A DNA stretch of 64,000 nucleotides, taken from NCBI GenBank assembly GCA_035546535.1, contig DASZWQ010000060.1, positions 1-64,000 on the forward strand. Reading direction: 5' to 3'. Of this stretch, positions 44,408-53,604 are shown in pieces. This DNA comes from Pirellulales bacterium. Its GTDB lineage: Bacteria > Planctomycetota > Planctomycetia > Pirellulales > JACPPG01. Below the pieces are notes generated by a model. That model did not search any database, was not told the origin of the DNA, and worked only from the letters and a program-made list of their open reading frames with translations. Each line of letters opens with the position of its first letter. Within the stretch, counting starts at the first letter, position 1. The translations under genes and the position numbers were made by a program.

Positions 44408-46012
44408 ATGACGGATAGCCCCGATCCCGGCCTGTATGGGCTGACGACTCCTGCGCTTGTACTCAACGCCTCGCCGGCGCGTTTATATGAAGAGGCGATC
44501 CTGCACGATCGCGGCATTTTGGCGGCCTCCGGCGCGCTGATGACCCACTCGGGCTCGAAGACCGGCCGCAGTCCCAAGGACAAGCGCCTGGTCGAGCATC
44601 CCGACAGCGCGCAGAACGTCTGGTGGGGCGACATCAACATCCCGCTCGACGAGCACACGTTCCTCACCAACCTGCAACGCGCCGTCGACTATCTGGAAAC
44701 GCGCCCCAAGATTTACGTCGTCGACGGCTTTGCCGGCTGGGATCCGCAACATCGTTTGAAGGTGCGCGTGATCTGTGCCCGGCCATATCACGCGCTGTTC
44801 ATGCGCAACATGCTCATCCGCCCTACGCCGGAAGAACTGGCCGCGTTCGGCAAGCCCGATTACACGATCATCAACGCGGGCGAGTTTCCGGCGAATTTGC
44901 TCACCAAGCGAATGACCTCGCGCACCAGCGTCGACCTCAGCTTCGAGCGCGGCGAGGTCGTGATCCTTGGCACCGAATACGCCGGCGAGATGAAGAAGTG
45001 CGTCTTCACGATCATGAATTACCTGATGCCGCTGCGCGGCGTGTTTCCCATGCACTGCTCGGCCAACGAAGGAGCCGACGGCGACGTCACGCTCTTCTTC
45101 GGCCTGTCGGGTACGGGCAAAACGACTCTTTCGGCCGATCCGCGCCGCCGGCTCATCGGCGATGACGAGCACTGCTGGACCGATCGAGGCGTGTTCAACA
45201 TCGAAGGGGGTTGCTACGCCAAGTGCATCGGACTGTCGGCCGCGGCCGAGCCGCAAATTTACGATGCCATCCGCTACGGATCGCTGTTGGAAAACGTCGT
45301 TTACGACGAACAAACCCGCGAGCCCGACTATAAAGACGATTCACTCACCGAGAACACACGCGCCTGCTATCCGATCGAATTCATTCCGAATGCGAAGATT
45401 CCGTGCGTGGGCGGACAACCGTCAAACGTGATCTTTCTGGCGTGCGATGCGTATGGCGTCTTGCCGCCGGTGAGCAAGCTCTCGACGGCGCAGGCGCGAT
45501 ACCATTTCCTCAGCGGTTACACGGCCAAAGTCGCCGGCACCGAAGTCGGCGTGAACGATCCGACCGTCACGTTTTCGGCCTGCTTCGGCGCGGCGTTCAT
45601 GGTCTGGCATCCCACGAAATACGCCCGGCTGCTGGCCGAACGCCTGCAGGCTCACGACGCCCAGGCCTGGCTTGTGAACACGGGCTGGTCGGGCGGAGCC
45701 TTCGGTACTGGCTCGCGCATCAAGCTGGCGCACACCCGCGCTATCATCGACGCCATCCACTCGGGCGAATTGGCCAAGGCCGAGACGACTATCGAGCCGC
45801 AGTTCGGTCTCGAGATTCCGCGCCACTGTCCGGGCGTGCCCGATGCGATTCTGCAACCGAAGAACACCTGGAAATCGGCCGAGGATTATCAGCGCACGGC
45901 AAACAAATTGATTGCGCAGTTCCAGGCGAACTTCGCCAAGTACGCCGAATTCGCCGACGAAGAAGTGCGTAACGCCGGTCCGCGCGCCAGCCAGACGATC
46001 GCGGCTTCGTAG
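44408..46012 (+). CDS. pckA: Phosphoenolpyruvate carboxykinase (ATP)
   Basis: A protein of 534 residues from ATG 44408; family length is about 530-540. The ATP-type motifs are all present: the substrate loop [32 protein letters not shown], kinase-1a [14 protein letters not shown] (about 233-246), kinase-2 [18 protein letters not shown] and the adenine-binding region with [16 protein letters not shown]. It converts oxaloacetate and ATP to phosphoenolpyruvate in gluconeogenesis. It stands alone; the downstream glnB is on the other strand. Confidence 0.96.
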   Translation: MTDSPDPGLYGLTTPALVLNASPARLYEEAILHDRGILAASGALMTHSGSKTGRSPKDKRLVEHPDSAQNVWWGDINIPLDEHTFLTNLQRAVDYLETRPKIYVVDGFAGWDPQHRLKVRVICARPYHALFMRNMLIRPTPEELAAFGKPDYTIINAGEFPANLLTKRMTSRTSVDLSFERGEVVILGTEYAGEMKKCVFTIMNYLMPLRGVFPMHCSANEGADGDVTLFFGLSGTGKTTLSADPRRRLIGDDEHCWTDRGVFNIEGGCYAKCIGLSAAAEPQIYDAIRYGSLLENVVYDEQTREPDYKDDSLTENTRACYPIEFIPNAKIPCVGGQPSNVIFLACDAYGVLPPVSKLSTAQARYHFLSGYTAKVAGTEVGVNDPTVTFSACFGAAFMVWHPTKYARLLAERLQAHDAQAWLVNTGWSGGAFGTGSRIKLAHTRAIIDAIHSGELAKAETTIEPQFGLEIPRHCPGVPDAILQPKNTWKSAEDYQRTANKLIAQFQANFAKYAEFADEEVRNAGPRASQTIAAS

Positions 46013-46045
46013 TCCAATTTCCGCTGCGCAAATCCAAAAAGTTTG

Positions 46046-46146
46046 GCCACAGAGTTCACAGAGGCCACTGAGAAAAGACGCGAAGAGCGCACGTCCGGCA
46101 CCTGACTCTTCCTCACATACTCGGTGTTCTCTGAGACCTCTGTGGC
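46046..46146. repeat. Inverted-repeat element GCCACAGAG between pckA and glnB
   Basis: GCCACAGAG (46046-46054) and CTCTGTGGC (46138-46146) are a perfect 9-bp inverted pair about 100 bp apart. Inner sequences also match loosely (CAGAGGCCACTGAGAA against TTCTCTGAGACCTCTG). The element lies between the convergent ends of pckA and glnB. It may be a small non-autonomous element or a terminator region. Confidence 0.55.
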
Positions 46147-46274
46147 AACGTATTCCTTTGGAATTGCTTTCTAATGCGCGCAAAAAAACAACCGAAAAGC
46201 GACTGTCGCCATCAGTCGCTCCTCGGTTGCAAACTCCGCCTGTCGTGCGATGCGTGACCCGCTGGACCAAAGCA

Positions 46275-46643
<369 letters not shown>

Positions 46644-46696
46644 TTATCGCCGTGAGGCCGCCTCACCCGGAACTTCCAGATGCCGACGCGTTTAAA

Positions 46697-46713
46697 AGCA
46701 AGGCGCGTGCCAA
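46697..46713 (-). promoter_or_regulatory. Sigma-54 (-24/-12) promoter of glnB
   Basis: On the minus strand the sequence is TTGGCACGCGCCTTGCT, a full match to the sigma-54 consensus (YTGGCACG-N4-TTGCW). The GG and GC dinucleotides are separated by exactly 10 bp. The predicted start site is near 46686, giving a leader of about 73 nt before the glnB ATG. Sigma-54 promoters need an enhancer-binding activator, and one is encoded next door. Confidence 0.88.
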
Positions 46714-46926
46714 CGTTCGGTCGGGAAACGGAGAGGCACGTCCGCGACGCCGCAAGTTGCAGGACGGCATGCACTTGGGTGATGGTTCGAATGTCGGTCG
46801 CACTCACGCGCCGCCGACCGCGATTTTCTGCGTGTGTGACAACCAGAGTCTGCTCGCAGCCGCCCTCAATCTTCGCAAGGCAAAGTCGCCACGGCGTTTG
46901 TAGCAAGTGTCCCACGCGGCAGAGCG

Positions 46927-46948
46927 CGTGTCACAATCGTGTGACACG
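46927..46948. promoter_or_regulatory. 22-bp palindrome, candidate activator site for glnB
   Basis: Two perfect 9-bp arms, CGTGTCACA and TGTGACACG, flank ATCG. The centre is about 250 bp upstream of the predicted glnB start site, a common distance for enhancer sites of sigma-54 activators. No T run follows on either strand, so it is not an intrinsic terminator for the activator gene. A half-site TGTGTGACA lies near 46835. The rest of the 399-bp gap 46632-47030 shows no gene. Confidence 0.55.
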
Positions 46949-47030
46949 AGAACGGGCCGCATTCGCCGGACTCCATCGGGCGCGATGAGCGGAAAACAAC
47001 AGCGCGGCGGTATTCCTAGCAACGGGCCGC

Positions 47031-48425
47031 TCACCCGCGGAAGCTTCCGGCGTCGATGCCGTGATTTTTTAAGAGGCGATAGAGCGTTCCCCGCGGTAGC
47101 TGCGCTTCGAGCGCCGCGGACGTGACTTCGCCGCCGTGGCGGCGCAAGAGCTCGGTCAGGTACTGCCGCTCGAATTTGGCCATGTGTTCGTCGCGCACGC
47201 GGAAATAGCCGGCCGGTCCGTCGGCCGTTGACCGGTCTCCGCCGGCGGCCACGACCAGCGAGTCGGGCAGGTCCTCGAGCCCGATCATCGAGTCGGTCGA
47301 GAGCGCAAGCGCCCGGCGAATTACGTTCTGCAACTCGCGCACGTTTCCCGGCCAGGCGTAGTGCGACAGCACTTGATACGCCTCGGGGGTGATGCCCGAG
47401 ACTGGCTTGTTCATTTCGCGGCTGTACTTCACGGCAAAATGCTCAGCCAACAGGCCCAGATCGTCTCCGCGGGCGGATAGCGGAGGCAAATCGATGCGGA
47501 CGACGTTGATGCGGTAAAAAAGGTCCTTGCGGAAGCGTCCCTGAGCCACCATGGCATCGAGGTCGCGCGCCGTGGCGGCCACGACGCGTACGTCGACGTC
47601 CATTTCTTGTCGTCCGCCCACGCGGCGGATTTTGCGCTCTTGCAACGTGCGCAAGAGCTTGGCCTGCATCAACAGTGGCAGCTCACCGAGTTCGTCGAGG
47701 AAGAACGTGCCACCGTTGGCGAACTCCAAGAGGCCGATGGCCCTCTGGTCGGCGCCGGTGAACGCGCCTTTTTCGTGGCCAAAAAACTCCGATTCGAGCA
47801 AGTTTTCAGGAATCGCGCCGCAATCGACCGGCACGAACGGCCCTTCCGCGCGGCGGCTGCGGCGGTGAATGCTCCGTGCGACGAGCTCCTTGCCCGTGCC
47901 TGTGTCTCCTACGACCAGCACGTCGACGCCTGAGTCAGCCACCTGCTCGATGACTTCGTACACCTTGCGCATGGCCGGGCAGGTGCCGACGATATCGTCG
48001 AAGCTGTAGGGCTTTTCGATCTGCCGGCGCAGCAAGTTGCGTTCAGCATCCAGCCGGCGCTGCTCGAGCAGCCGCCCAAGCGATGCCGCCATGACTCCCT
48101 TTTCCAAGGGGAGTGGCAGAAACTCGGCGGCCCCCAGCCGCGCTGCCGAGTTCGCAGCGCCGTGTACGGCAGCGTCAGCAACGATAATCACCGGCAGCGA
48201 GGAATCGCGACGGCGCACGCGTTCGATCAGTGCCAGGGCCGCCGCTTCGGGTTGACGCAGGGCCACCACAAACGCGTCGAACCACCCATCGTTCAGACGC
48301 TGCTCGGCAGCGACCTCGTCCGCCACGAAGATCTGCTCGCAATCGTCGAGCCCAGCTAGCGCTTGCGCATAGCCTTCGCGCGCTGCGGAATCGGGATCGA
48401 CGATCAATAGGCGGGCTTTCGACAC
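47031..48425 (-). CDS. Sigma-54-dependent activator with a degenerate receiver domain
   Basis: A protein of 464 residues from GTG 48425 (GAGGAG upstream). Residues about 5-120 are a receiver fold. Asp10 and Asp12 of the acidic pocket remain, but the phosphoacceptor is Ala55 (FDAFVVALRQP) and the conserved Lys is Leu105. The AAA+ domain (about 140-375) has Walker A GDTGTGKE, the sigma-54 contact motif GAFTGA, Walker B FFLDELGEL and the R-finger segment RKDLFYRINVV. A Fis-type helix-turn-helix ends the protein (VTSAALEAQLPRGTLYRLLK). It should open sigma-54 promoters without phosphorylation control. The neighbouring glnB has such a promoter and a palindrome, so it is a likely target. Confidence 0.92.
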   Translation of the reverse strand: MSKARLLIVDPDSAAREGYAQALAGLDDCEQIFVADEVAAEQRLNDGWFDAFVVALRQPEAAALALIERVRRRDSSLPVIIVADAAVHGAANSAARLGAAEFLPLPLEKGVMAASLGRLLEQRRLDAERNLLRRQIEKPYSFDDIVGTCPAMRKVYEVIEQVADSGVDVLVVGDTGTGKELVARSIHRRSRRAEGPFVPVDCGAIPENLLESEFFGHEKGAFTGADQRAIGLLEFANGGTFFLDELGELPLLMQAKLLRTLQERKIRRVGGRQEMDVDVRVVAATARDLDAMVAQGRFRKDLFYRINVVRIDLPPLSARGDDLGLLAEHFAVKYSREMNKPVSGITPEAYQVLSHYAWPGNVRELQNVIRRALALSTDSMIGLEDLPDSLVVAAGGDRSTADGPAGYFRVRDEHMAKFERQYLTELLRRHGGEVTSAALEAQLPRGTLYRLLKNHGIDAGSFRG

Positions 48426-48519
48426 CCCACGCTCCTCGAGAGGCAGGCAACCGCGCGGGTCCGCCTCACCCGCGCTTGCTAGCGACAATCGCTCAACGCT
48501 GTTTCAAAGTCTCGAGCGG

Positions 48520-48590
48520 GTGCCACTGGTGGCTCGCCCACCGGTGCAAAGTTCCGGGCCAAGCACTGGTCGACAAGCTACCAGTGGCAC
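48520..48590. repeat. GTGCCACTGGT inverted-repeat element, copy 1
   Basis: GTGCCACTGGT (48520-48530) and ACCAGTGGCAC (48580-48590) are a perfect 11-bp inverted pair; the pairing extends a few bases further with mismatches. The interior has the order CCACCGGTGCAAA then GCACTGGTCGACAAGCT. A second copy, in the opposite orientation, lies at 59704-59765. The element sits in the 421-bp gap 48426-48846 between the activator and the ECF sigma gene; nothing else was recognised in that gap. Confidence 0.75.
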
Positions 48591-48846
48591 ACCGGCGACG
48601 TGGCACGAGATTCTGAAACGGCGTCTAAAGCATCGGCCAGCCGCGGTGCGGCGTCAACGCCCTGGCGTCGGTGTTTTGCGTCTCGTTAGCCCCCGCTGCG
48701 AACAAAAACGACAAGATAGCAGGGGAAATAGGGGCTATGCGGGGGCGCGGCTTCGGGCAGATTCGAGGTCCCATACTCATGGGGCGCTGATTTTTGCCGT
48801 CAGGTGCAATTTCTTTCCCGCCCCCCACGTTGTTAACGTTGTAGTC

Positions 48847-49371
48847 ATGGCCCACAGCACGCCGCACTCCGAGCGCCTCACCCACTGGGTGCACGAGCAT
48901 GCCCGCTCGGTGCGCGGCTACCTGTTGGCGATGGTGCGCGACGGGCACGCGGCGGACGACCTGTTGCAAGAGGTTTTCTGCCGAGCCTGGCAGGCCCGCG
49001 ACCGCTACGCCGAGCAAGGAGCGGCACGTGCCTATTTGTTGCGGATCGCCGACCGATTGGTCTGTGACCGTGGACGCACGGCGCAGCGCGAGCGCCCCAT
49101 GACCGCCGAGCAGTGGGAACAATTCGAACCGGCCACAACCGACGGAGCCGCGTTGGCCACGGTATTGGGAGCCGAGAGCCGGCAGCAGTTGATCGAAGCG
49201 CTCGACACGCTATCGGACGCTCAGAAGCGCACGTTGCTGTTGCGCTATTATGGCGACCTGGAATTTCAAGAGATTGCGCGAATTATGGAGTGCCCAACCA
49301 ACACGGTCCTGAGCCACGCCCGGCGAGGTCTGTTGGCGTTGCGCCGACTTTTGGTAGAAGAGTACGAATGA
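48847..49371 (+). CDS. RNA polymerase ECF-type sigma factor
   Basis: A protein of 174 residues from ATG 48847. Region 2 covers about 15-75 with DDLLQEVFCRAWQARDRY, region 4 about 115-170 with DTLSDAQKRTLLLRYYGDLEFQ, followed by EIARIMECPTNTVLSHARRG, the helix-turn-helix. It should direct RNA polymerase to an envelope or stress regulon. Its stop overlaps the start of a membrane protein (ATGA), the usual sign of a sigma/anti-sigma pair. Confidence 0.92.
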   Translation: MAHSTPHSERLTHWVHEHARSVRGYLLAMVRDGHAADDLLQEVFCRAWQARDRYAEQGAARAYLLRIADRLVCDRGRTAQRERPMTAEQWEQFEPATTDGAALATVLGAESRQQLIEALDTLSDAQKRTLLLRYYGDLEFQEIARIMECPTNTVLSHARRGLLALRRLLVEEYE

Positions 49372-49913
49372 GCGAACCTGAAAACGATCCGCTGGAAGAA
49401 GCGCATCTGGCCGAGGCGTGGAATGCTTTTGCGCAACTGGCGCGAACGGCCGAGGCGCCGTTCGACGAAGCAGCTTTCGCGGCACGATTGACGACTCGAC
49501 TTGCGCGACAGGCGGAGCGCGACCAGCGCCGCCGGCGGCTGTGGATCGGCACAAGCGCGCTCGCGACGGCGGCCTCGTTGCTCGTGATCGTGGCGCTGTA
49601 TTCGTTCGTGTCGCGCCAACAGAACAACATGCCTCAGGCTTTACCCGATCAGGCGGCTCCGCGTGTCGCCGTGGCGCCAGCGCCAGATGCGCCGGCGGAT
49701 CCAGTGGATGCCCGAGCCCCGGCTGTCGACGATACTCCGGCGCACGTCGTTTCGATTGCGCCGTGGGACGACGAACTGGCCGTCGAGACGGCGTCGCTGG
49801 CCGATGAATTGCAATCGGTCGAGCGGCAATGGGGCGAACGGCCTGACAGCATCGCACTTTTGCAATCGCAGATCGATCAATTCGAACAGGAAATGAAGAG
49901 TGGCGAACTCTAG
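49368..49913 (+). CDS. Probable membrane-bound anti-sigma factor
   Basis: A protein of 181 residues. The N-terminal 55 residues are cytoplasmic, helical and charged; one transmembrane helix lies at about 58-81 (LWIGTSALATAASLLVIVAL); the rest is Pro/Ala-rich and extracytoplasmic with a helical end. The ATG overlaps the sigma-factor stop, so the two are translationally coupled. The zinc-binding H-x3-C-x2-C motif of classical anti-sigmas is absent. The anti-sigma role is inferred from coupling and topology. Confidence 0.7.
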   Translation: MSEPENDPLEEAHLAEAWNAFAQLARTAEAPFDEAAFAARLTTRLARQAERDQRRRRLWIGTSALATAASLLVIVALYSFVSRQQNNMPQALPDQAAPRVAVAPAPDAPADPVDARAPAVDDTPAHVVSIAPWDDELAVETASLADELQSVERQWGERPDSIALLQSQIDQFEQEMKSGEL

Positions 49914-49925
49914 GAGGTCTTTCGT

Positions 49926-50924
49926 ATGAAAATGCGATCTTTCTTCGCGGTGGTGTTGTGTGCGGCGCTAGGGGCAAGCGGAGTCGCGCGGGCCGACGAC
50001 ACGGCAACCACAACCAAGGACGACGACAAACCAGTCACCACCGCTACCGACAAACCGGCCGCGGCAGCCGACGATGACGATGCCAAACCGGTAGAGGCGA
50101 AGCCAGCGGCCAAGCCCGCAGCGCCGGCGGCGCCTAAGCCCGCCGCGGCGCCGGTTGCCCCGCTAGGTGGCGGATTGCGCGCGAGGGGACCGCTACGTGC
50201 GAACCCGCAGCCCGGCGCACCGCGCCCAGCCGCCGACGCGCTACGTGCGGGGGTTCGGGCCGGCGTTCGCGCTGCGGTACAGGCGCCCAGCGAATTGCAA
50301 CCTGGCGAACCGTTCACGGCTCCCGCCGATGGCGAAGCACCGGCAACGCGCCGACCGCCAGGTCCCGCAGGTGATCGTCCCTATGCTCCGCCGGGCGGAT
50401 TCGGTCCCGGACCGGATGGCCCGCCGCCCCCGGATGGCCCGCAGCCGCCTCCGCCTCCGCGCGGCGCCGCGCCGCCTCCCCCACCGCACGGCCCACAGGC
50501 AGCTCCGCCGCCGCGTGTCGAGGGGGGACATTACGATCGGCTGCTGCGTGGGGGAGACCTCAATAACTACGACCGGCTCACGCGGCCCGTCCCGCAGCGC
50601 TATGGCACCAGCCCTGACGATCCCGAGATGCAGAAGCTCAACACGGAGGAAGCGCGTCTGGAAGCGCATGCGCGGGATACCGCGGTGCGCTACCGCACGA
50701 CGACCGACGAAATCGAGCGCGATAAACTGCGCGGCGAACTGGAAGACTTCGTCCTGCAACAGTTCGAGGTTCGGCAGCAGCGGCGGCAACTCGAACTCGA
50801 GCGATTGGAACAGCAGCTCAAGCGGCTGCGCGAAGCGATTGACAAGCGCACCAGTTCGCGTGACACACTGATCAAACAGCGCATCGAGCAACTGGTCGGC
50901 GAGGAATCGGACCTGGGCTTCTGA
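49926..50924 (+). CDS. Exported Pro-rich protein with C-terminal coiled coil
   Basis: A protein of 332 residues. Signal peptide 1-23 (FFAVVLCAALGASGVARA). A long Ala/Pro/Asp low-complexity region (about 25-200) contains many PP and PPP runs. From about 235 to 325 the sequence becomes a charged coiled coil (LEDFVLQQFEVRQQRRQLEL, ERLEQQLKRLREAIDKRTSS). It follows the anti-sigma gene by 12 nt and is probably in the same operon. It may be a structural or sensing element of the envelope controlled by the sigma factor; no family was recognised. Confidence 0.72.
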   Translation: MKMRSFFAVVLCAALGASGVARADDTATTTKDDDKPVTTATDKPAAAADDDDAKPVEAKPAAKPAAPAAPKPAAAPVAPLGGGLRARGPLRANPQPGAPRPAADALRAGVRAGVRAAVQAPSELQPGEPFTAPADGEAPATRRPPGPAGDRPYAPPGGFGPGPDGPPPPDGPQPPPPPRGAAPPPPPHGPQAAPPPRVEGGHYDRLLRGGDLNNYDRLTRPVPQRYGTSPDDPEMQKLNTEEARLEAHARDTAVRYRTTTDEIERDKLRGELEDFVLQQFEVRQQRRQLELERLEQQLKRLREAIDKRTSSRDTLIKQRIEQLVGEESDLGF

Positions 50925-50956
50925 GAAGGTTCCGGATCACCAAAGGCGCCACGCTC

Positions 50957-51203
50957 GTGCCATGCTTTTTCGCGTAAGCGAATAAGCATGTCCTTCGTCA
51001 CACGTGCCGAGGCAGTAATTCTTCTGAGCACTACCCCGAAGCACAAACGAGGGTTTTGCGATGCACCATGCTTTTCGCCAGAAGGTGGTGGAGACAAGAC
51101 CCTCGCTAGCGCTTCGGGCTGGTATGAATTGCGGTGAAATCCTTCTCAAGCATCGCTACGCTCGATACCGCATGCTTATCGACTGCGGCGAAAAGCATGG
51201 CAC
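50957..51203. repeat. Composite element of GTGCCATGC hairpins and a nested inverted repeat
   Basis: The ends are GTGCCATGCTTTTTCGC (50957-50973) and its inverted counterpart GCGAAAAGCATGGCAC (51188-51203). A hairpin at the left (50961-50973 with 50978-50990, 12 of 13 paired, GTAA loop) and one at the right (51171-51181 with 51189-51199) flank the middle. A third partial copy is at 51064-51079. Inside, CCCGAAGC (51037-51044) and CGAGGGT (51050-51056) pair with ACCCTCG (about 51099) and GCTTCGGG (about 51111). It fills most of the 323-bp gap 50925-51247, where no gene was found. Confidence 0.7.
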
Positions 51204-51247
51204 GCAAGATCACACTGCGCGGCCGGGAAACGGCGCGCTCGCTCTGA

Positions 51248-51901
51248 TTACCGCGTCAGCGCCGGCTTGCGCGCGATGTTCGACGGCAAATTGATCGTTT
51301 CGTTTTCGCCCGTCGCGCTTTTGATCGCCTGCGGTACCGTGCCGGTCTGCGCGCTGTTGACGCCCAGCACGTTCCAGTCCTTCAGGTCGCTGCGGGCCAG
51401 CGCATAGCCGGAGTTGATCACAGCCTGGTGCGTTTTGACATCCATGGCCACGACGCAAATCTTGGCCGTGCCCATGGCCCGGGTGCGCGTGAACACCGAA
51501 AGCTTGGGAATGGAAATGGGCGACGGCATGGCGAGGGGAATTTCCGGCACGCCGACGAACCATTCGGTGTGATCGGTGCCCAGGCTGCCCGCGCCGACCT
51601 CGACCACAACTTCGGCGTCCTCGCGCTTCTCGACGAGCTTGCAATCCTGGTTCAAAAGACGCTGGTGCAACGAGACGATCACATAATTCTTGTCCACGCA
51701 GTCCAGGTACTGCGTATCGACGAAGACCTTGGCATGCGCGATCGGCGTCAGGTCGACTTTATCGAGCGCCTGGTCCGTCGCCGTCGAGAGCAACAACTGC
51801 TCGATGCCGGTGCGGGCCGTATCGGTCTGCTTCGTGGTGACGCAGCCGGCTAGCGTTATTAGCGCGACAGCAACGACGCAGAAGTAGCGACGCGTCTTCA
51901 T
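51248..51901 (-). CDS. Probable lipoprotein, resembles DUF6655 (unknown function)
   Basis: A protein of 217 residues from ATG 51901. The signal peptide ends in the lipobox L-A-G-C (ALITLAGC, Cys20), so it is likely lipid-anchored. The mature part starts VTTKQTDTARTGIEQLLLST, which I recall as typical of the planctomycete family DUF6655. Then comes a beta-alpha body with YVIVSLHQRLLNQDCKLVEK. No enzymatic motif is seen. It is on the strand opposite to the sigma-factor operon, beyond a repeat element. Confidence 0.72.
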   Translation of the reverse strand: MKTRRYFCVVAVALITLAGCVTTKQTDTARTGIEQLLLSTATDQALDKVDLTPIAHAKVFVDTQYLDCVDKNYVIVSLHQRLLNQDCKLVEKREDAEVVVEVGAGSLGTDHTEWFVGVPEIPLAMPSPISIPKLSVFTRTRAMGTAKICVVAMDVKTHQAVINSGYALARSDLKDWNVLGVNSAQTGTVPQAIKSATGENETINLPSNIARKPALTR

Positions 51902-52098
51902 GGCGCGGCCTCGGTAGGAATTCGAGGAAACAGGAGAACAATGGCGGGAGATGAGCAGGCGAGAAGCGGCGTGGGACGCGCGAAGCGCGTGCGGTCTTCT
52001 TCTGTATCGGCCGTAATCGCTGCAACGATTCAGCCGGATTTTCCGTGAGCGCGTGCGCGCGACGCTAGCAACGTCTTTCGCATAGGTTCGCGGTAGCT

Positions 52099-53478
52099 TC
52101 AGAGCACAATCCCGCCCAACACGAACATGGCCACCGAGAAATAAATCACCAGTCCCGTCACGTCGACCAGGGTCGCCACAAACGGGGCCGAGGAAGTCGC
52201 GGGATCAAAACCGAGCCGCTTGAGCAAAAACGGCAGCATCGAGCCCGACAGCGTGCCCCAGGTGACGACGCCGATCAGAGACAGGCACACGGTCAGCCCA
52301 TAACGCGCCCAATGCGGCCCATACAGGTCCGAAACCCAACTCCACAGCGCGATGCGCGCAAAGCCGATCGTCCCCAGCAAAGAGCCGAGCATGACGCCCG
52401 AAGTCAGTTCGCGCCGGAACACGCGTCCCCAATCGCGTAAATGGACCTCGCCCAATGCGAGCGCGCGAACCAGCAGCGTAGCGGCTTGCGAACCGGAGTT
52501 GCCGCCGCTGGAAATGATCAGCGGCACGAACATCGCCAGGATCACCGCCTTGGCAATTTCCTCTTCGTAATAGGCCATGGCGGTGGCGGTCAGCAATTCG
52601 CCGAGAAACAACAGGACCAGCCATGACGCACGCTTGCGCACCATCACCAGTAGCGGCGTCGTTGCGTACGGTTCGTCGAGCGCTTCCAGGCCGCCCAGGC
52701 GTTGAATTTCGCGAGTGGCTTCCTTCTCGGCCACGTCCAGCACGTCGTCGATCGTCACGATCCCCATCAGGAATCCATGCGTATCCACGACCGGTAACGC
52801 GGTGCGATCGTACTTGCGAAATACATCGACCGCGTGGCGCTTGCTGTCGGTCACGACCAGGCTGACGAACCGTTCGTCGAGCAAGGACGATACGTGCTCG
52901 TGCAGCGGAGCCAGCAACACTTCACGAATCCGTATGTCGTCGATCAGCCGGTTTTGGTTGTCAGTGACATAGACAACATTGAGCGTCTCGCTGTCCTTGC
53001 CATGCACGCGCACATGGTCCAGCACGTGCTTCACGGTCCATTCCCGCTTCACGGCAATGTAGTCGGGCGTCATCAGCCGGCCGACCGTATCCTTGCCGTA
53101 GCTGAGCAAGGATTTCGTCACTTGCTGTTGTTCGGCCGAGAGCAGCGGCAGCAAACGGGTTGATGTCTCGTGCGGCAGTTCTTCGAACAGCGCCGTACGA
53201 TCGTCCGGCGCCATGTCGTTGAGCACGGCCGCGGCCGCCGCGTCGTCGAGCGTGGCCAGTAATTGCTGCTGCGAGTCGCCGTCCAAGTATTCGAAAGCTT
53301 CGGCGGCCTGGTGGCTGCCCAGCACGCGAAAGACGCGTGAGCGCTCCTCCATGTCGAGCCGGCTCAAGACGGCCGCGACGTCGGCCGGTAGCCAGCCGTT
53401 GAGCACGTCCCGCAACGTTTCGAAATCCGCAGCTTCGATCAGTTCGCGAATTTCCGGGAAAGCGAGCTTGCCAAGCAT
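52099..53478 (-). CDS. mgtE: Magnesium transporter MgtE
   Basis: A protein of 459 residues in the MgtE order: N-terminal superhelical domain (about 1-130), two CBS domains (about 135-260, with SSLLDERFVSLVVTDSKRHA), a connecting helix and five transmembrane segments (about 285-455). The pore motif is in IISSGGNSGSQAATLLVRAL. In the family the N-terminal and CBS domains close the channel when cytoplasmic Mg2+ is high. The start at ATG 53478 is at the conserved N-terminus. It stands alone. Confidence 0.95.
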   Translation of the reverse strand: MLGKLAFPEIRELIEAADFETLRDVLNGWLPADVAAVLSRLDMEERSRVFRVLGSHQAAEAFEYLDGDSQQQLLATLDDAAAAAVLNDMAPDDRTALFEELPHETSTRLLPLLSAEQQQVTKSLLSYGKDTVGRLMTPDYIAVKREWTVKHVLDHVRVHGKDSETLNVVYVTDNQNRLIDDIRIREVLLAPLHEHVSSLLDERFVSLVVTDSKRHAVDVFRKYDRTALPVVDTHGFLMGIVTIDDVLDVAEKEATREIQRLGGLEALDEPYATTPLLVMVRKRASWLVLLFLGELLTATAMAYYEEEIAKAVILAMFVPLIISSGGNSGSQAATLLVRALALGEVHLRDWGRVFRRELTSGVMLGSLLGTIGFARIALWSWVSDLYGPHWARYGLTVCLSLIGVVTWGTLSGSMLPFLLKRLGFDPATSSAPFVATLVDVTGLVIYFSVAMFVLGGIVL

Positions 53479-53604
53479 GGCGCGGACCTTTCTCGAACGT
53501 GATTGACCATAGGGGCGCGCAGCAGAAACCGCGCGCTATTATGGGATTCTAATCACCCACGGCGCGAATGAGCTGACAAAGCTGCTCGCAGAGAAAAGTC
53601 CGGC

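Noticed and set aside
46780-46800. tRNA-like GGTTCGAAT stretch
   Set aside because: A T-loop-like string occurs, but no acceptor stem, anticodon arm or cloverleaf can be built around it.
52023-52098. RNA gene or riboswitch near mgtE
   Set aside because: This stretch is downstream of mgtE. Upstream of mgtE (53479-53604) there is only a short GCGCGC hairpin and no Mg-riboswitch pattern that could be defended.
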